Shown here: in pieces, positions 7,119-12,500 of the stretch | How positions within the stretch are numbered: position 1 is the stretch's first letter | How the letters are laid out: each line of letters begins with the position of its first letter | Assembly: GCA_018267795.1 (NCBI GenBank) | Contig: JAFDXS010000018.1 | Coordinates: 1-12,500 of the forward strand | Reading direction: 5' to 3' | DNA: 12,500 nucleotides | DNA from: Bacteroidota bacterium | GTDB taxonomy: Bacteria > Bacteroidota > Bacteroidia > Chitinophagales > Chitinophagaceae | The notes under the pieces: generated by a model | The model's database searches: none | Told to the model about the DNA's origin: nothing | What the model saw: only the letters and a program-made list of their open reading frames with translations | Program-made: the position numbers and the translations under genes

Positions 7119-8174
7119 TTACCATGTACGCGCAGATAATGATGCTTCTATTTTCTTGAAGAGATTTATTTCCCGCAGGCCTTTCGCAAACGACAGGTAT
7201 GATACACCACGCTTATTGTTTTCCTTGCTTATGGCATAGAGCATATCCCAGTGGCGTATTATCTCCCGCCAGGCGAAGAATATACTATGCCTCGGGTCGT
7301 AGATGTGCGTGGGCTCACTGCCACTGCCGTTCAACTCTATTATGGCAATATCTTCTCCGCGCTCCAGCGCTTCCCAGCTGCGAAATTTTATATCGAGCCT
7401 GCCATAGTGAAAGCCGGGAATATTGCGACAAATATTATCAACAGTGTTGCACAATTGCGGCGTAGCCCGCTCACTTATATCTGTAAACAGTGAACCTCTG
7501 CTGTGGTTGCCATAAGGCACCAATAATACTTCTTCTCCGGCAGCAGGAGTGTGTTGCATTATTTTACTGTTTAGCTCGTTTATTTGTTTCCACTGCAGTA
7601 TATATCGTTTGTTTCGCTTCACCAGTTGGGCTACGGTATGTATGCCATCACCGCTCACTATCACCGGTTCTTTATTTACTATACCTGTTATGCTGCCTGT
7701 TTCATTGTCATGCGGGCGGTAATAAAATATGCCTGCCTCATACGGATAGTCAATATACTCCTGCACAAGAAATGGCATAGTCATGTGCCGGGCATATATT
7801 TCCAGCGCAGCGTCGTCATTTATTTTCTTTACACCCAGCCCGCGTTCTCCTATATCTGGTTTTGCTATAAAGGGGTAACTAATGCCTTCTCTCTTTGCCT
7901 TGTCAAGAATACTATTAACACTGCTGCCGGCATCAAGCCTTACTGTTTTAGGGTAGGTATGCGCGGGTAGCAAATTGTACACATCACTTTTGCACTCCAT
8001 TATATATCCGCCATTCCTGATGGAAGGATTAGCTGCCGTGAGAAAATATAAAGAACGGGCTTTAATGCTCAGCCATAGCCAGTAAGGGTACAGCGGTGCA
8101 TAAATAATTTTGCTGTTCCAATACTCCCAATGCATAAGCCGGATGAAAAAAGGGTGATATGCTAATCTTTTCAT
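7119..8174 (-). CDS. ATP-grasp carboxylate-amine ligase-like protein
   Basis: I place the start at the ATG 8172-8174, which forms a 4-base ATGA overlap with the stop of the upstream gene. A longer in-frame start at 8204 would only add ten residues inside that gene. The resulting 351-residue protein shows ATP-grasp hallmarks: FIAKPDIGERGLGV (102-115, nucleotide-binding Lys105 and glycine loop), FLVQEYIDYP (135-144, adenine contact around Gln138-Glu139), GRLDIKF (258-264) and the Mg-binding IIELNGSGSEP (278-288, Glu280 and Asn282). The VSGDGIHTVAQLVKRNKR stretch (173-190) resembles the GDG.HT segment in cyanophycin synthetase and glutathione-synthase-type ATP-grasp domains. Proteins of this type join a carboxylate to an amine via an acyl-phosphate and are often annotated loosely as D-Ala-D-Ala ligases. 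True substrates are unknown; with TANGO2-like and LysE-type neighbours a small amino-acid amide or dipeptide product is plausible. The N-terminal 90 residues are aromatic-rich. Confidence 0.85.
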   Translation of the reverse strand: MKRLAYHPFFIRLMHWEYWNSKIIYAPLYPYWLWLSIKARSLYFLTAANPSIRNGGYIMECKSDVYNLLPAHTYPKTVRLDAGSSVNSILDKAKREGISYPFIAKPDIGERGLGVKKINDDAALEIYARHMTMPFLVQEYIDYPYEAGIFYYRPHDNETGSITGIVNKEPVIVSGDGIHTVAQLVKRNKRYILQWKQINELNSKIMQHTPAAGEEVLLVPYGNHSRGSLFTDISERATPQLCNTVDNICRNIPGFHYGRLDIKFRSWEALERGEDIAIIELNGSGSEPTHIYDPRHSIFFAWREIIRHWDMLYAISKENNKRGVSYLSFAKGLREINLFKKIEASLSARTW

Positions 8175-8899
8175 GTTGTTTTTATATTGCCTGGCATACA
8201 CCACTTGTTTACTGAAAATAGCCCAGCGTTCAGATCTTTATAGTGCATAGTGGCATTGTCCTTCATTATTTCTATGCATGTAATGCTTACGGTAAGCAGC
8301 TTGCCATTCCTGTTCATGCGCAGGCTGTTCTGCTCATCACCATCACCCGCAAACTCATGAAAGCGAAGCAGATCTTCTGTTGATGGATGAGGGTGTTTCT
8401 TTTGCCATGCGGCAAACCATTCCCCGCGCTTAGCACGCACTTCCTCATCATACAGCGTTACAGAAGACCATATATGTGGTATATGCACGGCACAAGGCAT
8501 TAGGTATTTATCCTTGCCATCCCAGCGGGCTTCCCACAGCTTGCCTTTTTGCCATATTACCAGGGTAAAAGGTTCTATATCGTCCAGCAGTGCTTGCTCA
8601 AAAGCTGCTTTAGGGTTTACACTGTCAAATATCTTCAGGAATACAAGCCCGCGGCTTTGCCGGTAAGGGTACTGCGGTACATGCTTCCTGTATGCGCCAT
8701 TCAGCAGCACCATAGCATTGCCATTGGTGTGCATTGCTACCCAGGTGCCACCTGCTTTCCCATCTACGGGGTACAGTAGTTTTCCACTTTCATATTCATG
8801 GGCTTCAGGCAAAGATGCGGGTGCTCTCAATACCTGTTCATCTCTGTTTGATGTGAGCCAAACTCTGTCATGCGATGGCAAAAAACTTACTGTGCACAT
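8171..8899 (-). CDS. TANGO2/NRDE-family protein (Ntn-hydrolase-like)
   Basis: This 242-residue protein begins MCTVSF and carries N18-R19-D20-E21, the NRDE motif that names the family, followed by R25-A-P. Further family features are the GKAGGTWVAM segment (about 47-56) and a later LLNGAYR strand. Family members (bacterial NRDE proteins and animal TANGO2) have an N-terminal nucleophile hydrolase-like fold in which Cys2 would become the catalytic residue after Met removal. Activity is not firmly established; links to heme handling and lipid metabolism have been proposed for TANGO2. No signal peptide is seen, so it is cytosolic. Its start overlaps the upstream DinB-like gene by 13 bases, and its stop overlaps the ATP-grasp start in an ATGA junction, which indicates translational coupling on both sides. 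Confidence 0.9.
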   Translation of the reverse strand: MCTVSFLPSHDRVWLTSNRDEQVLRAPASLPEAHEYESGKLLYPVDGKAGGTWVAMHTNGNAMVLLNGAYRKHVPQYPYRQSRGLVFLKIFDSVNPKAAFEQALLDDIEPFTLVIWQKGKLWEARWDGKDKYLMPCAVHIPHIWSSVTLYDEEVRAKRGEWFAAWQKKHPHPSTEDLLRFHEFAGDGDEQNSLRMNRNGKLLTVSITCIEIMKDNATMHYKDLNAGLFSVNKWCMPGNIKTT

Positions 8900-9375
8900 G
8901 CTTTCCTGTATTGTATGGTAGAGGGTGCCAGCCCAAAGTTTGCAGATACCTGTAGTGTACTCAATTCACCTATGCCCACCCTTATCAATGCCATATGGTG
9001 TATAGTATGCTCAAGGTTGTAGTACAGCTCGCGCAGATAGTTAGTGTGTATAGCACCTTCAGTATCGATACCTGCATATAGTGTCATGTCTTTATCACAG
9101 GCCTTTATGCCGGCTGTTACTTCATGCATTAGCTGTATGGCAAATAGTACATCGGTTTCTATGCGCAGATTTCTTTTTCTTTTATCATAGTTTACCGCTC
9201 CGGTTTCATACCCGGCTTCCAGGCATTGAAATAGCTCTACTATATGCCGCACATGCTGCCCTATGGTAGCGCCAAACAAGCGTGCTGCAGGCGTAGTGTA
9301 TACTTTGCCATCTATCTGCAGCAGCACTGCTTCCAGCTCCAGCAATGTATTTTCTATTGGTTGCTTTAGTTGCAT
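8887..9375 (-). CDS. DinB-fold (four-helix) putative metal-dependent protein
   Basis: This 162-residue all-helical protein has the histidine layout of the DinB/YfiT superfamily: GQHVRHIVEL with His41 and His44 in the first half, and NLEHTIHHMALIRVG with His123 and His126/His127 in the second. In the family a triad made from one His of the first helix and an HxxxH pair (here His123 and His127) binds a divalent metal. Family members include thiol transferases and many proteins of unknown function. The sequence shows no signal peptide. It starts 2 bases after the stop of the YHS gene and overlaps the next gene by 13 bases, so it is an internal gene of the run. Family call is good; reaction is unknown. 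Confidence 0.82.
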   Translation of the reverse strand: MQLKQPIENTLLELEAVLLQIDGKVYTTPAARLFGATIGQHVRHIVELFQCLEAGYETGAVNYDKRKRNLRIETDVLFAIQLMHEVTAGIKACDKDMTLYAGIDTEGAIHTNYLRELYYNLEHTIHHMALIRVGIGELSTLQVSANFGLAPSTIQYRKACAQ

Positions 9376-9377
9376 AG

Positions 9378-9848
9378 CTATTTGGTTTTAGCGATATATT
9401 TTTGCCAGTTGGCATCTGCCTTTGCCTTCAGTGCCGTTTCATCTTTGTTCCAGGATGTGAGCGTATTATTAAATAGCTTGTTATAAAACAGGTATAGTTT
9501 GCCATTTACTATTTTATAGGTTTCGGGGTCAACTTCTACTTTTTGCCCCTTACTGCCCATAGCGTAGGCACACCAGCCACCATATTGTGGCTCATAAGCC
9601 GCGGGATTATTTTTAAAGAGGTTCAGGTCTGCGGCATTGGCAAAATAATAGGTAATGCCCCCATAGGTATAGGCAAGGTTAGCCGAGCCCTTCACTGGTT
9701 TCTTATTGAAGTAGCTAATGGGATCATAGCCGCTTATGGCTACATTTCTGCTCAGGTTAAAGTTCTTTTGTCGTATGGCTGGTTGTTGTGCATAGCTATT
9801 TACTGCTATGGTGCATATTGCAATTGCTGCAATTATTACTTGCTTCAT
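9378..9848 (-). CDS. Secreted YHS-domain protein
   Basis: The preferred start is the ATG at 9846-9848, giving 156 residues with a clear signal peptide: MKQ, a hydrophobic core (VIIAAIAICTIAV), and a cleavage site after NSYA20 before QQP. A start at 9905 is in frame but would put 19 polar residues before the signal peptide and would overlap the candidate promoter. The mature part carries the YHS-type domain: VAISGYDPISYF (36-47), KGSANLAYTYGGITYYFA (53-70), LFKNNPAAYEPQYGGWCAYAM (78-97) and KLYLFYN (117-123). Cys93 is the only cysteine in the mature part. YHS domains are thought to bind metals, but this secreted subtype has no proven function. It is the first gene of the six-gene minus-strand run, 2 bases before the DinB-like gene. 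Confidence 0.9.
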   Translation of the reverse strand: MKQVIIAAIAICTIAVNSYAQQPAIRQKNFNLSRNVAISGYDPISYFNKKPVKGSANLAYTYGGITYYFANAADLNLFKNNPAAYEPQYGGWCAYAMGSKGQKVEVDPETYKIVNGKLYLFYNKLFNNTLTSWNKDETALKAKADANWQKYIAKTK

Positions 9849-9867
9849 GTATTTGTTGTTTATGAAG

Positions 9868-9875
9868 CAAAAGTT
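9868..9875 (-). promoter_or_regulatory. Candidate -7 element for the six-gene run
   Basis: The minus strand reads AACTTTTG, seven matches short of one base to TAnnTTTG (first base A instead of T), 19 bases before the YHS start at 9848. Its position supports the shorter YHS start. No clear -33 element is seen. Confidence 0.3.
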
Positions 9876-9890
9876 GCATTTAGTTAGTGC

Positions 9891-9925
9891 ATGGAATGTC
9901 GGCAATATGACATTTCCATTTTTTT
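9891..9925 (+). terminator. Hairpin with T run, terminator-like on the plus strand
   Basis: The arms atggaatgtc (9891-9900) and gacatttccat (9909-9919) pair over 10 bp with one bulged T and an 8-base loop, and seven T residues follow at 9919-9925. In form this is a plus-strand intrinsic terminator, yet both flanking genes are on the minus strand. It may end antisense transcription, or the stem alone may serve the 3' end of the kinase transcript, whose stop lies about 45 bases away. Confidence 0.4.
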
Positions 9926-9962
9926 AACAATAATTAGCTGTTTTATTTGTGTGGGATCTGCC

Positions 9963-11075
9963 TTAATCTCTGAACGTGATAATAAATGTGGCCCCTGCAT
10001 TAGGTTTGCTGTCCAGCGTTATGTGGCCGCCCATATTGGTTATATGGTTATACACCAGGTAGAGGCCTATGCCTTTGCTATCGCTGTGATTATGAAATTT
10101 CTGGTTGAAGCCAAATATCTTGTCCTTTACCTGCTCCATATCAAAGCCTTGCCCGTTGTCAGAAAATATTAATTGGGTGAAGTTTTTTATTCTCTTAGTG
10201 CGAAGGGATATTATCGGCGGCACATCAGGACGGGCATATTTTATTGAGTTGCTTATCAGGTTCAGGAATATACTTTCCATGTAGGCCTTGTTAAATTTTA
10301 TTGTAGCAACTTCATCAAAATTAATATGGAAATTAGTTTTCGAGTTTTGTATTAGTGCGCTTAGCGATAGTATTACTGTTTCCAGTGTTTCTTTCAGGTC
10401 CAGTGTCTGTGTGCCTATGCTCTGTGTCTCTCTTTGGCTTAGTACATCTACATACTTATTCAGTGTTTCTTTCAGGTTCTCGGTAGATAGCTTCAGTATC
10501 TCTATAAATTCCAAAGTTTCTTCATCCTGTATCTTAGACACATCCAGCAGGCTGAAGATGGAAAGCAAATTATTTACCGGCGATCTTAAATCATGCGATG
10601 TAGTATAGTTTAGCTGCTTTAGCTCACCATTTATTGTAGACAGGTCTGTTATTAGTTTATTCCTGTCTTCCTCATGCTTTTTCTTGTGGGTTACATCTTT
10701 AGCTATAGCATATACCAGTTGTTTGCTTTCCATAGGCATAGATGTCCATGATAGCCACACTATCTCACCGTTCTTTTTTACATAGCGGTTTTCAAAGTTT
10801 AGGAGCGGAATGTTTTTTGTAAGGTTTTCTCTGCCCTGTTGCGTTACATCTTTGTCATCAGTATGCACAAAGTCGTTTATTGGCCTTGAGAATAATTCTT
10901 CCTCTGTATAGCCGAGCAGGTTTGATACTGCGGGATTTATTCGCTTAAAATACCCGTCAAAGCCCGCAATACACAATAGATCGTGCGAAAGATCGAAAAA
11001 AGGATCAAGGCTGGGTAAGGCATCTGTGTCTGCAAAACGGGTCAGGTTTTGTAAAGCCGGGTTTACTTCAAGCAT
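9963..11075 (-). CDS. PAS-domain sensor histidine kinase
   Basis: This 370-residue protein has a PAS domain at about residues 25-130 (DLLCIAGFDGYFKRINPAVS, LLGYTEEEL, a PAC end with YAIAKDVTHKK), a short coiled linker (131-155), a phosphoacceptor helix with SHDLRSPVNN (His161), and a HATPase domain with N-box NLISNSIKYA (272-281, Asn272/Asn276), G1 box DNGQGFD (306-312) and G2 box GIGLYLV (335-341). All residues needed for autophosphorylation are present. There is no membrane span or signal peptide, so it is a cytosolic sensor; the PAS ligand is unknown. The HDLR type of H-box is common in Bacteroidota kinases. No response regulator is adjacent, making this an orphan kinase within the window. 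It has its own upstream spacer (11076-11254) without a clear promoter match. Confidence 0.94.
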   Translation of the reverse strand: MLEVNPALQNLTRFADTDALPSLDPFFDLSHDLLCIAGFDGYFKRINPAVSNLLGYTEEELFSRPINDFVHTDDKDVTQQGRENLTKNIPLLNFENRYVKKNGEIVWLSWTSMPMESKQLVYAIAKDVTHKKKHEEDRNKLITDLSTINGELKQLNYTTSHDLRSPVNNLLSIFSLLDVSKIQDEETLEFIEILKLSTENLKETLNKYVDVLSQRETQSIGTQTLDLKETLETVILSLSALIQNSKTNFHINFDEVATIKFNKAYMESIFLNLISNSIKYARPDVPPIISLRTKRIKNFTQLIFSDNGQGFDMEQVKDKIFGFNQKFHNHSDSKGIGLYLVYNHITNMGGHITLDSKPNAGATFIITFRD

Positions 11076-11254
11076 ATTGCTTACTTTTTATTTAATAATG
11101 GCAGGACAGGGCTACGGGAGTGATATTGAAAACAACTTATAAGGAATTGTTTCGCCTAAATTATTAAAATATTCTAATTAGTTTTTTATTAATAACATAA
11201 ATACGTGAAAAATACCCTCTTATATAAATTATCTTATATTCTACTGTACGGCGT

Positions 11255-11557
11255 TTATTTATGCTTTATACTTACCACCTGTATCCAGCCTTCATTAGCA
11301 TGGTACATCATGCAGATAATGCCATTCCTGGCAGCGCCATTACATTCTTTTATTTTATTAAAAATAGCAGATACCGTATCCCCATTTGAAAGAGTGGCAG
11401 TCATTTCGGTATTGCATATATGGTAGTCTTTGCCCTCATACCGCAGGTAACTGCCTGTGCAGTCTTTAATAAAGACCGTTGGTTTGTCTATAGTCTTTTT
11501 GCATGTGGCAGACATAAGCAGGATAGGTGCAGCTAATAATAATATTACTTTCTTCAT
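11255..11557 (-). CDS. Small cysteine-containing lipoprotein
   Basis: This 100-residue protein opens with a lipoprotein-type signal: MKK, hydrophobic VILLLAAPILLM, then SATC19-KK. The residues before Cys19 are looser than the classic lipobox but fit the relaxed form common in Bacteroidota, where CKK is frequent after cleavage. The mature part has four more cysteines (33, 48, 72, 82), possibly forming two disulfides, and short strand-like segments (GSYLRYEGKDYHICN, NEGWIQVVSIK). I do not recognise a named domain. An overlapping plus-strand open frame at 11205-11426 is the less likely reading because it lacks any such signal. The gene is divergent from the Crp/Fnr gene at 11710 and shares its 152-base spacer; AATTTTTG at 11575-11582 (minus) is a weak -7 candidate. 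Confidence 0.78.
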   Translation of the reverse strand: MKKVILLLAAPILLMSATCKKTIDKPTVFIKDCTGSYLRYEGKDYHICNTEMTATLSNGDTVSAIFNKIKECNGAARNGIICMMYHANEGWIQVVSIKHK

Positions 11558-11639
11558 CTTAATACATATTGTAACAAAAATTGTGCTAATAAAGTTTTCT
11601 TACTCGCTTGGATAACCCTTATCATTCTCCAGCCATGCA

Positions 11640-11699
11640 GCTTAAATGACTCTTATTATTTAAGCGCAAGGCAAGAAGATAGTTGGTAGATTTGCGCTT
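11640..11699. promoter_or_regulatory. Two linked inverted repeats upstream of the Crp/Fnr gene
   Basis: First dyad: gcttaaat (11640-11647) and atttaagc (11658-11665), a perfect 8-bp pair with a 10-base spacer. Second dyad: aagcgcaa (11662-11669) and ttgcgctt (11692-11699), a perfect 8-bp pair with a 22-base spacer. They share bases 11662-11665, and the right arm of the second overlaps the -7 element at 11687-11694. This layout suggests operator sites controlling the gene at 11710 and perhaps the divergent lipoprotein. Confidence 0.5.
11687..11694 (+). promoter_or_regulatory. -7 promoter element of the second Crp/Fnr gene
   Basis: TAGATTTG is an exact match to the Bacteroidota TAnnTTTG consensus, 15 bases before the ATG at 11710. 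It leaves a very short leader and shows that an in-frame TTG at 11683 cannot be the start if this promoter is used. The -33 region (TTTA at 11659-11662) is weak. Confidence 0.6.
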
Positions 11700-11709
11700 G
11701 TATAGAAAC

Positions 11710-12294
11710 ATGCAATCACAAATTTTACAGCATATTAGCCGTTACATTAGTCTTAGTGAAGAGGAAATCCAGCTTCTGTTCTCTTACCTCCGGCCATTAC
11801 AAGTAGCGAAGAAAGAACATCTTTTAAAGGAGGGCCAGGTTTGCAAAAAACTTTATTTTATAGAGAAAGGTTGTTTGCGTATGTATTTTGTAAATGGAAA
11901 AGGCACAGAGCAGATAACCCAGTTTGCTATAGAGAATTGGTGGCTTGCCGATTACATGAGCTATGACCGTCAAACACCTTCCCAGTTTTATATACAGGCT
12001 GTAGAGCACACGGAGCTATTTACAATAGATGTAACAGAACAGGAACAGCTAATAAAAGTATTGCCGAAGATGGAGCACTATTTCAGGCTCATGCTGCAGA
12101 AGGCCTATGCCGCTGCCCAGATGCGTATTAAATATTTGTATGAGCTTTCAAGAGAAGATGGCTATAAACATTTTGTTACCAGTTTCCCCGGCTTCGTACA
12201 GCGCATACCGCAATACATGCTCGCCTCTTATCTTGGCTTTACGCCAGAATATCTAAGCGAGCTGCGAAAAAAATACGCGAATGGTATTTCTTAA
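11710..12294 (+). CDS. Crp/Fnr-family transcription regulator (Bacteroidota short-HTH type)
   Basis: The start is taken at ATG 11710, giving 194 residues; an upstream in-frame TTG at 11683 lies at the promoter. The N-terminal two thirds is a cyclic-nucleotide-binding-type barrel (LRPLQVAKKEHLLKEGQV, then KKLYFIEKGCLRMYFVNGKG at about 46-65, FAIENWWLADYMSYDRQTPS at 72-91). A dimer helix follows (about 122-148) and then a compact C-terminal helix-turn-helix, RIPQYMLASYLGFTPEYLSELRKK (165-188). This subtype, with the IP...LASYLG...EYLSRLRKK-type helix-turn-helix at the very end, is common in Bacteroidota, and its ligand is generally unknown. It is followed 64 bases later by an AhpD/CMD-family gene, a frequent pairing that suggests the regulator controls it. 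The two dyads upstream could be its own binding sites. Confidence 0.92.
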   Translation: MQSQILQHISRYISLSEEEIQLLFSYLRPLQVAKKEHLLKEGQVCKKLYFIEKGCLRMYFVNGKGTEQITQFAIENWWLADYMSYDRQTPSQFYIQAVEHTELFTIDVTEQEQLIKVLPKMEHYFRLMLQKAYAAAQMRIKYLYELSREDGYKHFVTSFPGFVQRIPQYMLASYLGFTPEYLSELRKKYANGIS

Positions 12295-12326
12295 ACCAGT
12301 TTAATTTTTATCCGCCGTACCTGCCA

Positions 12327-12334
12327 TAAGTTTG
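12327..12334 (+). promoter_or_regulatory. -7 promoter element for the CMD-family gene
   Basis: TAAGTTTG matches TAnnTTTG exactly and lies 24 bases before the ATG at 12359, in the gap after the Crp/Fnr stop. T-rich sequence at 12305-12309 is at a suitable distance to act as a -33 element. The gene therefore probably has its own promoter rather than relying only on read-through. Confidence 0.55.
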
Positions 12335-12358
12335 TGCCCGGTTTAAAACTTATCAACA

Positions 12359-12500
12359 ATGGCAAACAGAATAAATATGGCTGATGTTCAGCCCGAGGCA
12401 ATGAAAGCGATCATGCATTTGGAACAATACATGGCCCATGCCTCCATTCCTAAGCTTCACAAAGAATTAATAAAGATCAGGGCATCACAAATAAATGGCT
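12359..12500 (+). CDS. Carboxymuconolactone decarboxylase / AhpD-family protein, 3' end outside the window
   Basis: Only the first 47 codons are present. They read MANRINMADVQPEAMKAIMH, then LEQYMAHASIPKLHKELIKI, then RASQING. This is the typical N-terminus of small CMD/AhpD-family proteins (about 150 residues), in which the HKELIKIRASQING segment is followed directly by CAFC or a similar CxxC pair, the redox-active cysteines. The right edge cuts the gene just before that motif, so the catalytic residues cannot be checked. Such proteins act as alkylhydroperoxidase-like antioxidant enzymes. It follows the Crp/Fnr gene on the same strand with its own promoter candidate. Confidence 0.88.
   Translation, partial: MANRINMADVQPEAMKAIMHLEQYMAHASIPKLHKELIKIRASQING

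Noticed and set aside
7199..7970. Several plus-strand open frames opposite the ATP-grasp gene
   Set aside because: They overlap each other and run antisense to a gene with clear catalytic motifs; they show no family resemblance.
9543..9887. Plus-strand frame of 114 codons opposite the YHS gene
   Set aside because: Antisense to a well-supported secreted YHS protein, and its composition is not protein-like.
9849..9905. Longer N-terminus for the YHS protein
   Set aside because: It would place 19 polar residues before a well-formed signal peptide and cover the promoter candidate.
11205..11426. Plus-strand open frame with hydrophobic segments
   Set aside because: It starts with GTG and lies mostly opposite the lipoprotein gene, whose signal peptide, lipobox-like site and cysteines are more gene-like; the hydrophobic look is a by-product of the complementary strand.
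11683..11709. In-frame TTG start upstream of the second Crp/Fnr gene
   Set aside because: It lies at the predicted promoter (TAGATTTG at 11687-11694), and the ATG at 11710 gives the usual family N-terminus.
12291..12309. Stem ttaaac/gtttaa followed by five T residues after the second Crp/Fnr gene
   Set aside because: The loop is only two bases, and opening the last pair leaves a weak all-A/T stem that overlaps the stop codon; not a credible terminator.
1..12500. Search for CRISPR arrays, tRNA/rRNA genes, insertion sequences, phage or toxin-antitoxin and defence modules
   Set aside because: No regularly spaced repeats, cloverleaf-like sequences, transposase or integrase motifs, or paired small toxin-antitoxin genes are visible. 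The RmuC-like nuclease fold alone does not make a defence system.

Overview
The window looks like ordinary chromosomal DNA of a member of the Bacteroidota, most likely a Chitinophagaceae-type bacterium. This is an inference from three things: promoter elements fitting the Bacteroidota TAnnTTTG -7 consensus, the protein families present (PspC protein with a long N-terminal extension, ECF sigma factor overlapping an anti-sigma/outer-membrane-like protein, Bacteroidota-type Crp/Fnr regulators, HDLR-type PAS kinase), and compact gene packing with weak Shine-Dalgarno sites. I see no RNA genes, insertion sequences, CRISPR array or phage genes.

Layout. Bases 1-488 hold the 3' part of a PspC-domain envelope-stress protein, followed by a clear terminator. 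Bases 645-1862 encode a coiled-coil plus RmuC-like PD-(D/E)XK nuclease protein. It converges with a minus-strand pair, separated by a strong hairpin: an ECF sigma factor (3395-3970) and, overlapping its end, a hybrid anti-sigma/beta-barrel-like protein (1936-3408). A noncoding stretch of about 700 bases follows (3971-4667). Then come a GyrI-like small-molecule-binding protein on the plus strand (4668-5291) and a convergent DoxX-family membrane protein (5313-5723).

The most cohesive block is a minus-strand run of six tightly packed genes from 9848 down to 5775: secreted YHS protein, DinB-fold protein, TANGO2/NRDE-type Ntn-hydrolase-like protein, ATP-grasp ligase, LysE-family exporter and Crp/Fnr regulator. 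Gaps are at most 20 bases, and two junctions overlap (13 bases, and a 4-base ATGA). This looks like one transcription unit. The ligase, exporter and regulator at its end suggest making or amidating a small amino-acid-like molecule and moving it out, but no substrate can be read from the sequence.

Upstream lie an orphan PAS histidine kinase (9963-11075, minus) and a small cysteine-rich lipoprotein (11255-11557, minus). Divergent from the lipoprotein is a second Crp/Fnr regulator (11710-12294, plus). It is followed by the start of a carboxymuconolactone decarboxylase/AhpD-family gene, cut by the right edge just before its expected CxxC motif. The divergent spacer holds two linked inverted repeats that share an arm, and a perfect -7 promoter element, making it a good operator candidate.

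No clearly new multi-gene defence or mobile system is visible. The items most worth a second look are the six-gene run, the sigma/anti-sigma-barrel hybrid, the soluble RmuC-like protein, and the paired dyads upstream of the second Crp/Fnr gene.
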